Assembly: GCF_035582795.1 (NCBI RefSeq)
Contig: NC_134390.1
Location: 1,317,560 to 1,381,559, forward strand
Origin: Mycteria americana
Taxonomy: Eukaryota > Chordata > Aves > Ciconiiformes > Ciconiidae
DNA length: 64,000 nucleotides
Reading direction: 5' to 3'
Shown: positions 35,001 to 45,680 of the stretch, piece by piece
Position numbering within the stretch: the first letter of the stretch is position 1
Layout of the letters: each line of letters begins with the position of its first letter
Notes under the pieces: generated by a model
Told to the model about the DNA's origin: nothing
Database searches by the model: none
Seen by the model: the letters and a program-made list of their open reading frames with translations, nothing else
Position numbers and translations under genes: made by a program

Positions 35001-36717
35001 CAGCACAGCGCATCCGCACTCAGCTACTCAGTCGATATTTGGCTGGTCCAGCCAGTAGATATTTTCTGGCTGCGCAAAGCCAGACAAATATTTCTTTCTC
35101 ATTTTTAGCCCTTCAGCCAGATCCATCCCTCCCTGAGCACAGCTTTTTGGACAAGAAAAAACTCATTTTCGCTTCCGCCAAAAAAATTTTGACCGAGAAA
35201 ACACGAGCTATTTCCTGAGCAGCTCCATTCACCAAGGTGTGGGGAAATGTCTGAGACATGACGGAGCCCTCCCAGCGGCTCTCAGCTCAGTTTAGTACAT
35301 GAACATGAATTACGGCTCGTGTCAGAGCAGCGTCCGCGAGTCCCTGGCCTGACTCAAGACCTTGCTACGCTGTGCAAACACAGACCGAAGATCAACCCTG
35401 CCTCTAAAAGGGCCCATTTGAAAGACAAACTAACTTGCAACAAAAGAGCTATTGATAGTCTGAGCTCCCCAAATATTTAGTTACATGCTCCTGGCCCCCA
35501 AAACCACATATAACCCTGGGTGCAAGCCGCCTGTGAGATAATCAGGCAAAAAATCTCCCACCGCTGTCCTGCCTAGCCAAGGATAAGCGAAGTTATTACA
35601 AGGTGGAGGTGTTACAGCTCAGACAGGTCCGTCAGGGTGATGCTCCGATAGCTCTGGTCAGCGTGCGCCAAGGACGGACCACGACACAAGCCAGCAAAGC
35701 CGCCCAGCTTCCCAGCCACGGTAAGCCCAGTTATTCCTTCAAGCAAGAATAACTTAGCACTTGCATTAAACAAGACGAGACCACGGCAAATCCTCCTGCT
35801 TTCAGGGCAACCCGACGGCTGGTTTGCAGCAGAAGCAGCTCCTCTTCTGCACTGGCCTTGCAAAACTCCTCACTGTTAATCCGGAGGGGAGTCATCTGCT
35901 TCTGAAACGTCAGATACAGCCTGCTGGCAGCGTCAGAAGTGACGCAACTCCCTTCTTGCAAGTAGATCACAGTTCACATTTTGTGCAAGAAGATGGCAAT
36001 GAAGGCACTTGGTCACATGCAGGATCTTGGTCAACCGGGAGCCAAAACCTGATGCACGCAAGCCACTCCTTGTTGCAGCATCTGCCTTAAAGACAGAGCT
36101 ATTCTTGAGCACCTCTCCAAGCCTGTCTCCTCTCATTACAGCCGCAGAGTTGTTGAAGGGCAAAACACCTGAGTTCATGTTGCATTTTCCATTGCATCTG
36201 ACCGGCTCCTCCGCCCACCTCCAGCGGCCGCAGGGGGACTGCGGATAAGGCATTAGAAAAATATTTCCCTTTGTCCTCCCCCAGCGTGGGAGGATGGAGG
36301 AGCCAGGGGAAGGTGGGCTTGCAGGATGAAAGCAGAGCAAGATGCACCAGGAAGCAACTGGTGGACAAGGCTAAAGACCGGAGGAAGTCTCAACCCATCA
36401 AAGAGAAGGATAAGCCACCCTCATCACCAGCGAGTCCCCCAGAGCTCGAGGAAGCCCTCCAGCATGAAAACACCCCTCACCCTTTCCCCTGTGAAGCTCT
36501 GCTGGATCCAACTTCACAGGGAACGAGCTGCCCCGGCACAGCCGAGCTCCTGGCTTATGGCAGCACCCTCAGCACCGTCTGCTTTCAACCCATCGTTGGC
36601 CCCTTCCCATCAGAGGGGCTGGTTTAGCCCCTCTGCCAAAGCCAGGCTCTATTACTCACTGCCAGACACGCAGCCCAGGGCTACTCCTGCCCCGACAAGG
36701 AGGATCCAGGTCTTCAT
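29097..36717 (-). CDS. ENDOU: poly(U)-specific endoribonuclease (XendoU family)
   Basis: Secreted Mn2+-dependent endonuclease that cleaves RNA at uridylates, leaving 2',3'-cyclic phosphates. Nine coding exons: 36660-36717, 32842-32976, 32603-32644, 31749-31920, 31425-31624, 31019-31132, 30831-30937, 30299-30441 and 29097-29211. They total 1086 nt for 361 aa, with all phases compatible and GT-AG introns. Residues 1-19 are a signal peptide ([19 protein letters not shown]). One somatomedin-B domain follows, with eight cysteines at 28, 32, 42, 44, 48, 54, 55 and 62. The catalytic domain fills about 80-361. Probable catalytic residues, by family alignment, are His237 (GFEHVFSGE), His252 (GFHNW) and Lys295 (WDGFYKE). 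The conserved tail [20 protein letters not shown] is present. Human ENDOU has two SMB domains; I find no first one in the 3.7-kb intron 1. It lies head-to-tail downstream of RAPGEF3. Confidence 0.97.
29235..30165. repeat. 63-bp minisatellite in ENDOU intron 8
   Basis: About 15 copies of a 63-bp unit (70 bp where CTCGCCC-type insertions occur) containing TGCTCCATCCCTGAGCCCC, ATCACATCTCC and GGGGTGCTC. TGCTCC starts fall at 29241, 29304, 29374 and 29437. It fills most of the 1087-bp last intron (29212-30298). A unit divisible by three gives long plus- and minus-strand artefact frames. Confidence 0.93.
32977..36659 (-). other. ENDOU: ENDOU intron 1
   Basis: A 3683-bp intron between the signal-peptide exon and the SMB exon (donor A|GTGAGT, acceptor AAAG|AC). 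It holds a degraded CR1-like fragment near 34050-34215. No cysteine-rich exon matching a second SMB domain is visible on the minus strand. Confidence 0.85.
34050..34215 (-). mobile_element. degraded CR1-like LINE fragment
   Basis: The plus strand reads AGAATCACATAATCAAGGT, then CCAGTCCAACCTGGGCTGG, AAGGGCACACTGCTGACTCC and CCACCAGGTCCTTGTCTGC. These words resemble the antisense of the CR1 reverse-transcriptase 3' region (a sense peptide related to EKDLGVLVDSRL and SQQCA). The element is therefore on the minus strand, old and broken. Matching was by eye, not by a repeat search. Confidence 0.5.
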
Positions 36718-36797
36718 CGTCCCGTAGACGGCAGGCTGGGCGTTTCAGAGTGTCCCAGAGAGCAGGTCGGGAATGACGGTGCTCCCCGGCGCTTCCT

Positions 36798-36805
36798 GCT
36801 ATATG
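36798..36805 (-). promoter_or_regulatory. ENDOU: TATA-like box of ENDOU
   Basis: On the minus strand CATATAGC lies about 80 bases before the ENDOU ATG at 36717. This would put the start site near 36770 with a 5'UTR of about 55 bases. There is no CpG island here, which suits a tissue-restricted TATA promoter. Confidence 0.4.
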
Positions 36806-36899
36806 TGGGTCCCCTGGGGGTGTGGAGAGGAGGGAGGAGCATGATGCCACCGAGGGCTTCACGGGAAGGCTGCACCCAAACTTTGCCAAAACTCATTAT

Positions 36900-39800
36900 G
36901 TGCACGGCTTAATTATAGGCTGCCTGGAATGAGAGGAGGGCTGGTAAATCCAGTATCCCAGTATTGCTCCACTCCTCGCGTACATGACCCCCGGGGGTGA
37001 TTGAGGAGCACGGGGAAAGCTTCTCGGTGGGGTCTTTGTCCACTCAGAGCCCAGCGGGTCCATTAGAGACGCGAGCTGGTGATCAGTGCCACGGCTTGGT
37101 CCCTCGATGTGCCACATGCTCCCGTGCAACTGGTGCTAACTGGGGGCAACTTTCTGCTCCCCAGTTAATTGGAGGTAATGATCTCTCCTTCCTCAGCTGC
37201 TGTCTCTGGAGGCCGTGCCCCCCTTATGGCACAGACCAGCCTCGGTTGAAACCTCCAGGTCCTCCAGCAGCACAAGGAAACCCTGAGACATAACCACAAG
37301 CCAGGCTTCAGCGTCCGGGCTGCTCAGGGTGTAAGTTTTGTGGGCTATCCCAGTGTGATCTCCCTCCTGGGGCAAGCCCAGAGCTGGTCTATCCCCATCC
37401 CGCTCCCCATCCATCTCCAGGGAGCCTCCATGGCCCCGGGTAACACCGAGGGGGAGCTCAGCCCGTGCCTGGTGTGGTCACCAGCCTCTTCCCTGCCCAC
37501 GGCAGGGCCAGCCCAGGCTCAGTTCAGTGCATCCCAGTGGAAGATGTCCCCAGATGGTGGGCATCCAGGGTATCCAGCAGGAGACACAGCCTTCCATGCT
37601 ACCACAGTCTGGGGGGGACCTGGCTCCCACTGGTTCCCAGTCCTGGAGCGTGTCGTATGTGCTGACCAGTAAACCCAAAGGCATGGGAGTGACCAGACTG
37701 GAACAGGTCAGCGCCCACCCTGCCTCCAAGGGCATCTTCACGGCCTCTGAACCGTGCCACGGCCTCCCCGTTTTCAAAGGGGCATCGCACTCATCCCCGA
37801 GCCGATCTCCATCCACATCCCTCCACTGCCCAGCTCAGCTGCTCACAGGGCTGCACTCAAAACCACAACAGGAAAATAATCCAGACCTAACTCACCATCC
37901 TTCTGGAAGCTGGTTTAAAAATTGCTATTTTCCCATTCTCCTTTGGAGAGCAGTGCACCGAGGCGAGCAGGAAAGAACCTCCTCAACCCATTTTGCTGCT
38001 GGAGGATGTTGGAGAAGTTCATCTCTTCCACGCATCTCCCCATCTCTTCCCAGCCACGGTCCCTGGAGGGCCAGCATGGTCTGACCTCAACTCATCCATA
38101 GGGAGCATGGTTGTATTGTCCACAAGCATCGCCCTTTCTTGTCTTTCCAGGAAAATAACGAAGAGACCAACAGCGCGTGTTGGTGCCGCACCTGAAGGTC
38201 CCCCACAGGCACCGCCTGGTTTCTGGCTTCTCCTCACGCAGTGACGTGGTTTCTCAGGAAGCCTCAGCACAAACCTTGCCCCATCCCCAAATGATTTATA
38301 CCACCCACTCCTCCGCTTCCTCACCAGGGCACTGCGACAGACCCAGGGATGGCCCAATACCGGCTGGTCCCTTGCGGTCCGTGTTCCTCTGCTTTGGCCA
38401 GGCGTTTGCCTGATGCAGTGCCAGGAAGACTCCCCAGCCAGAGGCTCCTGGAGCTTCTCTAAACAGCCCTGGGCTCTTCTCCCGGGCTGCCTGCCACGGG
38501 GGCTGCCAGACGGCCACGCTCCCGATGCTTTCATCGCCAGAAGCAGCAGGTCCAGGACAGGGTCTCCCCACCAAGGAGGGGATCACTCCCTGTGCATCTC
38601 CACCTCGGCAGATGACAACTGACCTCCAAAAACACCACCTGAGCCAAGGGGAGGCGATTTCTAAACTCCATGAGCGGAGCAGGCAGCAGCTGCCTGCAGT
38701 TCGTCCTGCTGACTCAGCAGCATTGCAACAGCCTTACTTCCCCGGGGTGCGTTAGCTGGCACAGGAGAGCAGCGTTCGGTGTAATAAGGACCATGTTTGG
38801 CTCCTTTCTCACCTCTCAGTCATTTCCTACCCTCCGCCCTGGGCTGGTGACCCCGCTGAGCTGTCCTCCCTGAGAGCAGCCTCGTTTTTCCTGACATCTT
38901 TGTGTCACCCTGTGCTGAGGCTGCTCTTCGAGTCCCTCAACTCGCTCATGCACAAGCCAAACTTTCCCCGACTCCAGGCTGCGCCTCAAGCCCTGCTGGG
39001 GGTGAGGAGCTCACACCAGCGGGGTTGGACATGGGATGGATGGCTGCAGCCATCGTGCATCCATCTTGCTCCTCCGCGATGCCCGGGAAGAGCAGCAGCC
39101 GCAGCGCCTGGAGACGGAGCGAGTCCCGCAGCGTTCGGTGAAGGAGCTGGATGCCCACCATGGAGGAGGATGGAGGTGGAGCCCATCTCTTCTTGCAGAA
39201 GGTTGCTTTCCCAGCCTCACCGTGGAGGATGATGCCTTTTGCCTTGGGCTTAACTGGGAGTGTCAGCTCCACCAGCAAAGCTGTGGGAACGGCGTGTTTG
39301 TCCCTGTTTCTCAGCCACACCTTCCAGAAGCCGATGGCCGGGTGTGAGCGCTCCTCACCCGCCGTCCTCGCACACCCCCATGGTCCATCACATCTTGTTC
39401 CCACCCCTACCTTCCAGCAGCGCTGGACCTGCAGGCACCAAAGCCCTCCAAGCTCCTGGGGACAACCCGCCCCTCGTCGCCCAGTCTCATGGTTTGCAGG
39501 TCCAGGGACAAAAGCAGGGTCCAGGGACCCTGCTCAGGGTGCTCACCCACGAGGGGTGTGGCAGGAGGGCGGCGAGTCGAGCGCCCTGGGGCTGGCTCCA
39601 CGTTGCTCTTGCATTAGAGCCGAGGAGAGGAGACCCCGGCCCCGGCCTCAGGGATGCAGGAGGGGAAGCCGGGAGTCGGGGCAGCCGCGCTTGCTCCTGT
39701 GCCCAACGGTGCCGTTAGCTCTCACCCCTTGCGTTACACCCTCGTCCAGACCATGGCTTTACCCATGGTCTTGCTCAAGGAGGCAGGCATCCGGCCTCTT

Positions 39801-41660
39801 ATTTTTGCACGGTCCAGTATTTTCTACGAGCAGGGCTGCCCGATATTGAGCTTCATCCCCATCCTCCTCTCCGCATCCCCCCCTCCGCATCCCCCTGGAC
39901 TCATTGACCTTTTCCAGAATATTTCTCCAGGTTTTCCCTCACCCTCAGGACATCATGGGGCTTCTGCAGCTCCATGGGAATTGCTGGTGGGGCTGGACCT
40001 TCATGCTTATGCTCCTAGGGAAAACACAGCTCGTGGAGGATACAGGCTTGTGGGTTGCGGAGGTGCATGGACCACGCTGAGCTCCCCAAGGGGTTGCTCT
40101 TCACGGCCTGCCCCGAGAAAACCAGACAAGGGTCAACTTTTCCACTCAAGTGGAGATTTCTCCAGCCAAGCCAGCTGACCGGGCCAGCATCCTGCCTGCA
40201 GCCAAGGAAGGGAAAGCCCCAAGACACATCCATCGATCCGGCCAGCCAGCCTGGGGACTGAAGGTAATCTGCAGGCCCAGAAACATCTGGAAAATGTGCA
40301 ACTCTGGTTTAACCCTTCCTTCCCCACACACGAGCTCTTTCATTTCAAGGGTCCTTTGGTCCTTCAGGGAAAACATGCTGGGAAAGGTGACTGCGGGAGT
40401 TCTGGGTTGCCCAATTTGGGTCCAGATGCCAAGGAATTGCCACCGCCTCTCTGCTTTGCCCTAGCTTGCCTGGACGCGCATGCTGCTGGGACCACGCATG
40501 GGGCTGGAGTTAGAAACCTGGGAGATGTCAGGTGTCAAAACCTGGTCCCCATTGAGCACGGCCACCCGCTGCCTTGCAGAGAACCACAAAGCCAAGCTTT
40601 GCATCGGGGGGGACCGGGGGGTCCTGGGATGGACACGGTGCCGGGAGCTGCAAGGAACCTGCATCCCATCTCGTAGCTGGCTGCATCGCTTGAAACATTA
40701 TTTAGGTGTGATGGGGACTTTTATTTTAAGCAACCCATTCATCTGCGTGGCGAGACTGAAAAGAGCAATTAATGCAGCAGTGCTCTGGTCCCTTGGAGCC
40801 CAGCCGTACTTGGGGCAAGGCTGGGGGGGCTTTGGCTTGTGGCTCCGTACTGTGGCTCCATGGTGGCCCGGCTGGGGCACAGACCTGCCGGGGGCTGCGA
40901 GCCTCCCCCGCGCTGGCACCCTGCAAACATGGGAGCTTTTAGAGGCTGCAATCTCCCCTGAACCCCATCGCTTCATCCAGGCCTGCTCAGAGCGTCGGGA
41001 AGGTCATTGCTAAAACTGCTCCGTGCGCATACAGAGACGCTCTGGGGGGAGGGATGGGGGTGTCCACCCCGGGGTCCGTCAGCTCTTCCTCCTTCAGAGA
41101 CACCTCCCCCAAACCCCTGCTCACAGGCCAGCAGCAACTGGTCACGGGTTGGAAACGGCCAGAGCAGATCACCATCTCCATCACGAGGCCACCACAGCTT
41201 CCTTCCATGACGGATGCTGTCCTGCCTCCGTGCCACAGCTGTATGTGCCTGCTCCTGCTCCCATCCATGCGGGGAAACTGAGGCACGGAGAAGGCTGTGG
41301 TTAGCCCAAGGTTTGGCAGCACGGGCTGGTGGTGCGGCTCTCGGAGGCTGGGACAGGGGACGCAGCTAGCACCTCCCATGAGACACACAGGACAGAGGGA
41401 AGGGCAGGTCCCCTCTGGGGCTGCCCCCAGGATCCATGGGGCAGCACAGCAGCACGAGGCAGACCCCGAGCTCAGCCCGGGTGTCTGCACCCCGACGGAG
41501 ACAGACGTGGTGTTCCCTGCTCACAGGGATGCTCTGGCTTGAGTCCCTCCGGGAGCAAGGGGCATCCTCCAGCCCGGCACCTCCGGGGCCGGCAGCATTG
41601 GCTCCTTCCTCCCCCCGGCTGGCGCGGGGAGTGAATCCAGGCCGCTGCACGGGGAAGAAA
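36900..41660. other. gene-free ENDOU-RAPGEF3 spacer
   Basis: Unique sequence between the ENDOU promoter and the RAPGEF3 3' end. Frames such as 39151-39849 plus have no domain similarity I recognise. TTTATT at 40720-40725 could serve as a distal RAPGEF3 poly(A) signal on the minus strand. Confidence 0.55.
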
Positions 41661-41690
41661 GGGGAGCGCAGCCTCGCGTACAAAAATACC

Positions 41691-41696
41691 TCTATT
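41691..41696 (-). terminator. RAPGEF3: possible RAPGEF3 poly(A) signal (AATAGA)
   Basis: The minus strand reads GCAATAGAGGTATTTTTGTA about 225 bases after the stop codon. AATAGA is a known weak variant signal. The nearest canonical AATAAA on this strand is at 40720-40725, about 1.2 kb after the stop. The sequence does not decide between them. Confidence 0.35.
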
Positions 41697-41920
41697 GCTC
41701 ACTCCGCTGTCCGTGGCCCTCGCCTGCCCGCAGCCCGCGTGGGCTCCCGGCTGCCTCGTGGTGCCCGACCCGGCGCCGGTGGCACGGCCGAGCAGAGGCT
41801 GCTCTCGGCCGGCTCTGGCGCAGCCTCGCGCCCGGTGCTACCGGGAGCAGAGCCACGGGGCTGCCCCCGCTGCCGGCAGCCAGTCTGCCGCATCCCTGCT
41901 CTGGGCCCCCTCCGGCCCCG

Positions 41921-44900
41921 TCAGGACTCCAGGCTGTGGGAGAGCCGCAGTAGCTCCTTCTGGCTGTCGATGGCTTTCAGGTGCTGCAGGTATGCCCAGG
42001 TGGAGACGGGGCTCCGCACGCTCAGGGACTGCTCCGAGCCTGCCGGGGAGAGCTGAGATCAGGGCTGGGCTCCTGCCTCCGGCCGCGCTCACCGATGCCC
42101 CTCCATTGCCTCTGGCTCGGCTTGCCAACCCTCCCCGTCACCGCTGGCTCAGCTCATGGATCCCCCTTCGCTGCCTCTCGCCTGACTCGCTGATCTGCTT
42201 CCACTGCTGCTGGCTTGGCTCGTTGATCCCCTCCACCACCTCCAGCTCAGCTCATCGAACCTCTCTATCACCTCTGGCTTGGCTCGTGGATGCCTCTCTA
42301 TCGGCTCTTGCTCAGCTCATTGAAATTCCTGCCATCGCCTCTCCCCCAGCTCACAAATCCCCATCCACCACCTCTCCCTCGGCTCATGGATCCCCTCCAT
42401 CACCTCTCCCTCGGCTCATGGATCCCCTCCATCACCTCTCCCTCGGCTCATGGATCTCCCCCATCACCTCTCCCTTGGCTCACAAATCCCCCTCCATCAC
42501 CTCTCTCTCGGCTCACGGATCCCCCTCCATCACCTCTCCCTCAGCTCACAAATCCCCATCCACCACCTCTCCCTTGGCTCACCGATCCCCATCCACCACC
42601 TCTCCCTCGGCTCATGGATCCCCCTTCATCACCTCTCCCTCGGCTCATGGATCCCCTTCATCACCTCTCCCTCGGCTCACAAATCCCCATCCACCACCTC
42701 TCCCTCGGCTCATGGATCCCCTCCATCACCTCTCCCTCGGCTCACGGATCCCCCTTCATCACCTCTCCCTCGGCTCATGGATCCCCTTCATCACCTCTCC
42801 CTCGGCTCACAAATCCCCATCCATCACCTCTCCCTCGGCTCATGGATCTCCCCCATCACCTCTCCCTCGGCTCATGGATCCCCTCCATCACCTCTCCCTC
42901 GGCTCACAAATCCCCATCCATCACCTCTCCCTTGGCTCACAGATCCCCTCCATCACCTCTCCCTCGGCTCACAAATCCCCATCCATCACCTCTCCCTTGG
43001 CTCACAGATCCCCTCCATCACCTCTCCCTCAGCTCACAGATCCCCTCCATCACCTCTCCCTCGGCTCATGGATCCCCTCCATCACCTCTCCCTCGGCTCA
43101 TGGATCCCCCTCCATCACCTCTCCCTCGGCTCACGCATCCCCTCCATCACCTCTCCCTCGGCTCACAAATCCCCATCCATCACCTCTCCCTCGGCTCACA
43201 GATCCCCTCCATCACCTCTCCCTCCGCTCACGGATCCCCTCCATCACCTCCAGGAACCCGCTGGAGCTGAAGGAGCAGGAACAAGTGGGGACAGACTGGC
43301 TCCATGGGGCAAAGCGATGCCCCAGCCTGCTGCCTAACAGCTAGAGTGCTTCAGGCACGCCGGAACACTCCGTGACTCCCTTCAGCACGAGGAGTTGCCG
43401 ACTGGTGCCTCCAGCCGGCAGCGTGCGACCCAGGGGCTTGCACCGCTCAGGAGAGGGAGCTCAGCCTCCATCCCTGGGTACTCCGAGGTATCAACAGCAT
43501 CCGGGCCAGCTTTCACCCGCTGGAGCCAGGCTGATGCCCTCGGGACCCCCCTCACAAGGACGGTGGCTGCACGCTCCCCTGGGCTGGCCTCGTCCGGCCC
43601 CGCGTAGCCCCGAGGGGTGGGGGTCTCCCAGCGCAGGGGTGGGGGGCGGACGGGTGAGCCCCGGACGTACACGTGGAGATCCTGACAGCCTTGGCGTCCT
43701 CCGGCCGGTGCGGGGAGCGATTTCGCAGCGGGGAGAGCGGAGCTGGGTGTGGAGAGAGAGCAGGAGCTCAGCCCCATCCCCAAAGGAGCGCTGGTGCCCG
43801 GCCCCGTCCTTGCCCCCAGCCGGGAGCACTCACCGTGCGCGTGGCCCCGGCAGCGCTGCAGGACACGCACGGTCTTTGCCATCATGTGCTGTGGGCAATG
43901 CACAAAGGTCACTTGCTGTCACCTGGCCCCACTTTGCTCCCAGGCTGGTAAAACACAGTCCCCTCGGGCTTCAGCGGCGGCTGCGGCTGCCCCGTGCCCC
44001 CCCGCGAGGGGACAGCCAGGGGTCCTGGCTGCTGGGGGGGGGGGCTGCGCTAATGCCGCGGAGATGCTCTGGATCTGCGTGCCAGGGGACGGGGGGACAG
44101 CAGGTCCCCCAAGGTGGGGGTCCACAGAGAGCCAACCTGCCCCACTCACCATCTTCTCAAAGTTGATGAGGTTCTCGGCCAGCGTGCGATTGCCCTCATG
44201 GATGAACGTCATGTCTGCGGGGGGGGGGGGGGATTTGGGGATCAGATTCCTGGTCCCTGGGGAGGGCTGGATGTGTCCAAAGGGGTCCCTGCCACCCTGG
44301 TCCAACCCGTTCCCACCTGCACCTCCAGCAACGGCCCCGCAGGTCCCAACCGAGGTACCCACCTTTGAGGAGGAGAGGCACGAAGGGGATGATGGGGGGG
44401 CTCAGCTTGGCGACGGCCAGGCGATAGACCCTGTGGTTCCACGATGGGTCCTGGGGATGAAGCGGGACCTCAGCGCAGGGCAAGCAGGGGACACAGCCCT
44501 GGCTGCTACCTTCCCCGGGTGCGGGGGAGAAAGCGCGGGCAGCACGGCCACGGCACCCCTGTGACCTTGCGCCTTTTGGGAAGCAGGGGCAAACCCTGCT
44601 GGGAAGGGGGAGATGGGCTGGGAAGGGGCTGCGCTCACCAGCATCCGCTCCAGCGCCGAGTGCAGCTTCCGGATCTTGTGGGGCAGCCTCTGTGCAGAGA
44701 GAAGGTCACCGGCGCCGGCACCCTGGCTCTCCCACCCCCAGAGACCCCCCCAGCTCCCCTGGCACCTCCTGCTCTCCACCCACCCCGTTGCACCTCTGTG
44801 GGCTCAGCAACACCGCCTGCTCCGGGTGCTCGTGAGCAATAGGCTCGGAGCCCGTTGTCACTCTGGTACGGGGGATTTTGGCCCCCAGTTGGGTCTAACC

Positions 44901-45680
44901 GGACCCAGGGGCTGATCCTGGCTCCCTGCCCAGTGGGAAATGAGCTCCCTGCCCTTAGCAGCTTCCTTGCTCAGAGTTTATGGGTGCAGGGTTTGCCTGG
45001 ACCCCAGCACCCGGGCCACCCTTGCCTCTTGCCCAAGCCAGAGGACCCAGATCCATCGCTGCAGACCTCAGGGGACCTCGCAGGGACCCGCAGCCCGAAG
45101 GCGCTTGCTTACCTCCCAGGTCTTGGCCAGGCGGCTGATGGCCGTGTTGCTCACACCAAACATCACCGCGAAGAAGGAATTCAGGTTCTTCTGCTCCTTG
45201 AGGCTGCAGGCGAGGACGGAGTCAGGCGAGGAGGCCACCACCGGCTCCGTCCTCGCAGGACCGGGACGCGGGCGGTGAGGCACTCACTGTGCGGCCAGCT
45301 TGATGAACTTGCGGAGGAGCTGGGCTCGCCTGCCCACCTCGGGGCAGAGGCACAACTCCGTGGCCACCCAGTACTGCAGCTCGTTGAAGCGCCGCATGAC
45401 CCGCTCCAGGTTGGCCGTGGTCACGTCGTGAAACTTCTGCGGCCCGACGATGTAGTGGATCATTTCCACCTGCAAAGCCCGATGCAGTGGCTGAGGGGTG
45501 TCCCGAAAGCCACCCCGGAGACATCTCCCACCCCGGTCCGGGTGCTGGCCTTACCTGGTGGATGCTCTTGAAGAGGTTCCAGTCGTAGTCGGTGAGGTGG
45601 CTGGCCAGGTCCTTGGAGCTGATGAGGTCCAGGGTCTCTGAGGAGCCGACGTGGGGGCCCAGCTGCTCAGGATGGGGGGT
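41921..45680 (-). CDS. RAPGEF3: RAPGEF3 exons 19-27: CDC25 catalytic domain and tail
   Basis: Exons 45555-45680, 45288-45469, 45113-45203, 44639-44689, 44363-44450, 44150-44214, 43834-43888, 43671-43742 and 41921-42039. The Rap-specific exchange domain begins at [20 protein letters not shown] and carries the CDC25 signatures [39 protein letters not shown] and [19 protein letters not shown]. The tail has [20 protein letters not shown] and [14 protein letters not shown], ending HSLES. The last two exons are separated by the repeat-filled intron 26. The stop TGA is at 41921-41923. Confidence 0.96.

Noticed and set aside
41695-43344. 549-codon plus-strand frame rich in Ser, Pro and His
   Set aside because: It is generated by the 32-bp array in RAPGEF3 intron 26.
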